Positions 6,349 through 7,217 of a DNA stretch of 7,217 nt are shown in pieces. The translations under genes and the position numbers were made by a program. The notes under the pieces are model-generated. The model saw only the letters and a list, made by a program, of their open reading frames with translations, was not told the DNA's origin and did no database searches. The stretch comes from Vulcanimicrobiota bacterium (GTDB lineage: Bacteria; Vulcanimicrobiota; Vulcanimicrobiia; Vulcanimicrobiales; Vulcanimicrobiaceae): assembly GCA_030043675.1 (NCBI GenBank), contig JASHXG010000155.1, positions 1 through 7,217 of the forward strand. Direction: 5' to 3'. Position 1 is the first letter of the stretch. Each line of letters starts with the position of its first letter.

Positions 6349-7217
6349 TCACGTGGAGACAACCAGCGACGCGTTCTGGCCGCCGAAACCAAACGCATTG
6401 ACTTGAAAGGCTGAATACACGTGGTCGCGCGCCTGTTTCGTCACGAGCTCAAAGCGCGTCGTTGGATCGACGCGTTCCGTCCCGAGCGTCGGCGGAATGC
6501 GCCCGTCGTGCATTCCCATGATGCCTGCGACGATGCACATCGCTCCGGCGCTGGCCATGCTATGGCCGACGTGTCCTTTGATCGATGTTACGACCGCCGG
6601 CTCGCCGGCGTAGACCTCGCCGACGGCTCTGCCTTCGGCCGCGTCGCCCACGATGGTGCTGGTGGCGTGCGCGTATACCACGCGGCAGCTCGCTCCCGCG
6701 TCGCCTGCGCTCGCAAGCGCATTGCGCATCGCCTCGATTTCGTATCTCGCCGACGGATCGGGCGAGGTGATGTGATAGGCGTCGGCAACGCAGCCGTATC
6801 CGCGAATGCGCGCGAGCACGCGGGCACCGCGCGCGGCGGCGCGCTCCGTGCGTTCGAGCACGAGCATGGCTGCGCCGTCACCCATAACAAAACCATCGCG
6901 GTCGACATCGAACGGACGCGACGCTAGCGATACGTCGGGATTACGCGAGAGCGCACCCGCGCGTACCAGGCTCTCGTAGACCAGCGGGCTCAGCAGCGTT
7001 TCGCTGCCGCCGGCGACTGCCAGGTCGATCTCACCGCGCTCGATCATGCCCGCGGCGATACCGATCGCGTCGAGCGAGGAAGCGCATGCGGTGCTGATCG
7101 TCAGCTGCGGTCCATGCAGATTCCAGCGCATCGCAATGAGCGCGCACGCCATGTTGGGGATGACCAGCGCCATCAGCTTCGGCGTCACGGCTCGGGCTCC
7201 ACCCTCGAGGAACCGCG
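6349..7217 (-). CDS. Beta-ketoacyl synthase (FabF/KAS II type), N-terminus cut by window edge
   Basis: 288 C-terminal residues are visible; the frame runs off the right edge and about 125 residues of a typical 410-residue FabF are missing. Counting from the first full codon: nucleophile C44 in STACASS, H183 in AHATST, K213 in TSIKGH, H218 in VGHSMASAG, and the closing NAFGFGGQN (273-281). The Cys-His-His catalytic set is therefore complete, so a decarboxylating chain-length factor is unlikely. The enzyme condenses an acyl thioester with malonyl-ACP in fatty acid or polyketide synthesis. HATST replaces the common HGTST, a variation seen in FabF relatives. No ACP or ketoreductase is visible, and the fragment ends at TGA without further domains, so it is a free-standing type II enzyme at its C-terminus. 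It lies first in the visible operon, 85 bases before the fusion gene, and may extend the cyclohexyl starter; that is inference. Confidence 0.93.
   Translation of the reverse strand, partial: RFLEGGARAVTPKLMALVIPNMACALIAMRWNLHGPQLTISTACASSLDAIGIAAGMIERGEIDLAVAGGSETLLSPLVYESLVRAGALSRNPDVSLASRPFDVDRDGFVMGDGAAMLVLERTERAAARGARVLARIRGYGCVADAYHITSPDPSARYEIEAMRNALASAGDAGASCRVVYAHATSTIVGDAAEGRAVGEVYAGEPAVVTSIKGHVGHSMASAGAMCIVAGIMGMHDGRIPPTLGTERVDPTTRFELVTKQARDHVYSAFQVNAFGFGGQNASLVVST

Noticed and set aside
7186..7188. GTG at 7188 as start of the ketosynthase
   Set aside because: The frame stays open to the window edge and the upstream residues match the conserved FabF segment before the active-site Cys, so this is an internal Val of a truncated gene.

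Overview
The window is about 7.2 kb of GC-rich bacterial DNA (roughly 62-65 % G+C by eye). Every gene is on the minus strand and packed into what looks like one operon. I see no tRNA, rRNA, CRISPR array, insertion sequence or phage gene. The host cannot be named: high GC, modest Shine-Dalgarno sites and Ala/Arg-rich proteins fit many soil or uncultivated phyla as well as Actinobacteria.

In transcription order (right to left) the genes are: (1) the C-terminal two thirds of a FabF-type beta-ketoacyl synthase, cut by the right edge (6349-7217); (2) an 85-base spacer holding a possible 21-residue leader peptide; (3) a 1007-residue fusion of an EPSP-synthase-like domain to an ATP-dependent acyl-CoA ligase (3240-6263); (4) an acyl-CoA dehydrogenase (2113-3240, GTG start); (5) a short-chain dehydrogenase with the unusual Y-x6-K active site of FabL-type enoyl reductases (1316-2116); (6) an FMN/FAD/4Fe-4S 2,4-dienoyl-CoA reductase of the FadH family, cut by the left edge (1-1296). 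Genes 3/4 overlap as TAGTG, genes 4/5 overlap as ATGA, and genes 5/6 are 19 bases apart, so genes 3-6 are probably co-translated.

The combination EPSP-synthase homologue + CoA ligase + acyl-CoA dehydrogenase + ChcA-like enoyl reductase + dienoyl-CoA reductase matches what I remember of the gene set that turns shikimate into cyclohexanecarboxyl-CoA (CHC-CoA) in Streptomyces (the ansatrienin, phoslactomycin and asukamycin starter-unit pathway). CHC-CoA also primes omega-cyclohexyl fatty acids in Alicyclobacillus. The likely scheme is that shikimate is activated as a CoA ester, dehydrated by the EPSP-synthase-like domain and its partners, and reduced stepwise by the flavoenzymes and the SDR; the neighbouring ketosynthase may extend the cyclohexyl starter. 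This is inferred from family content and gene order. Product, host and flanking genes are not visible. The best points for follow-up are the fusion enzyme with its altered EPSP-synthase active site, the link to a ketosynthase, and the possible leader peptide.
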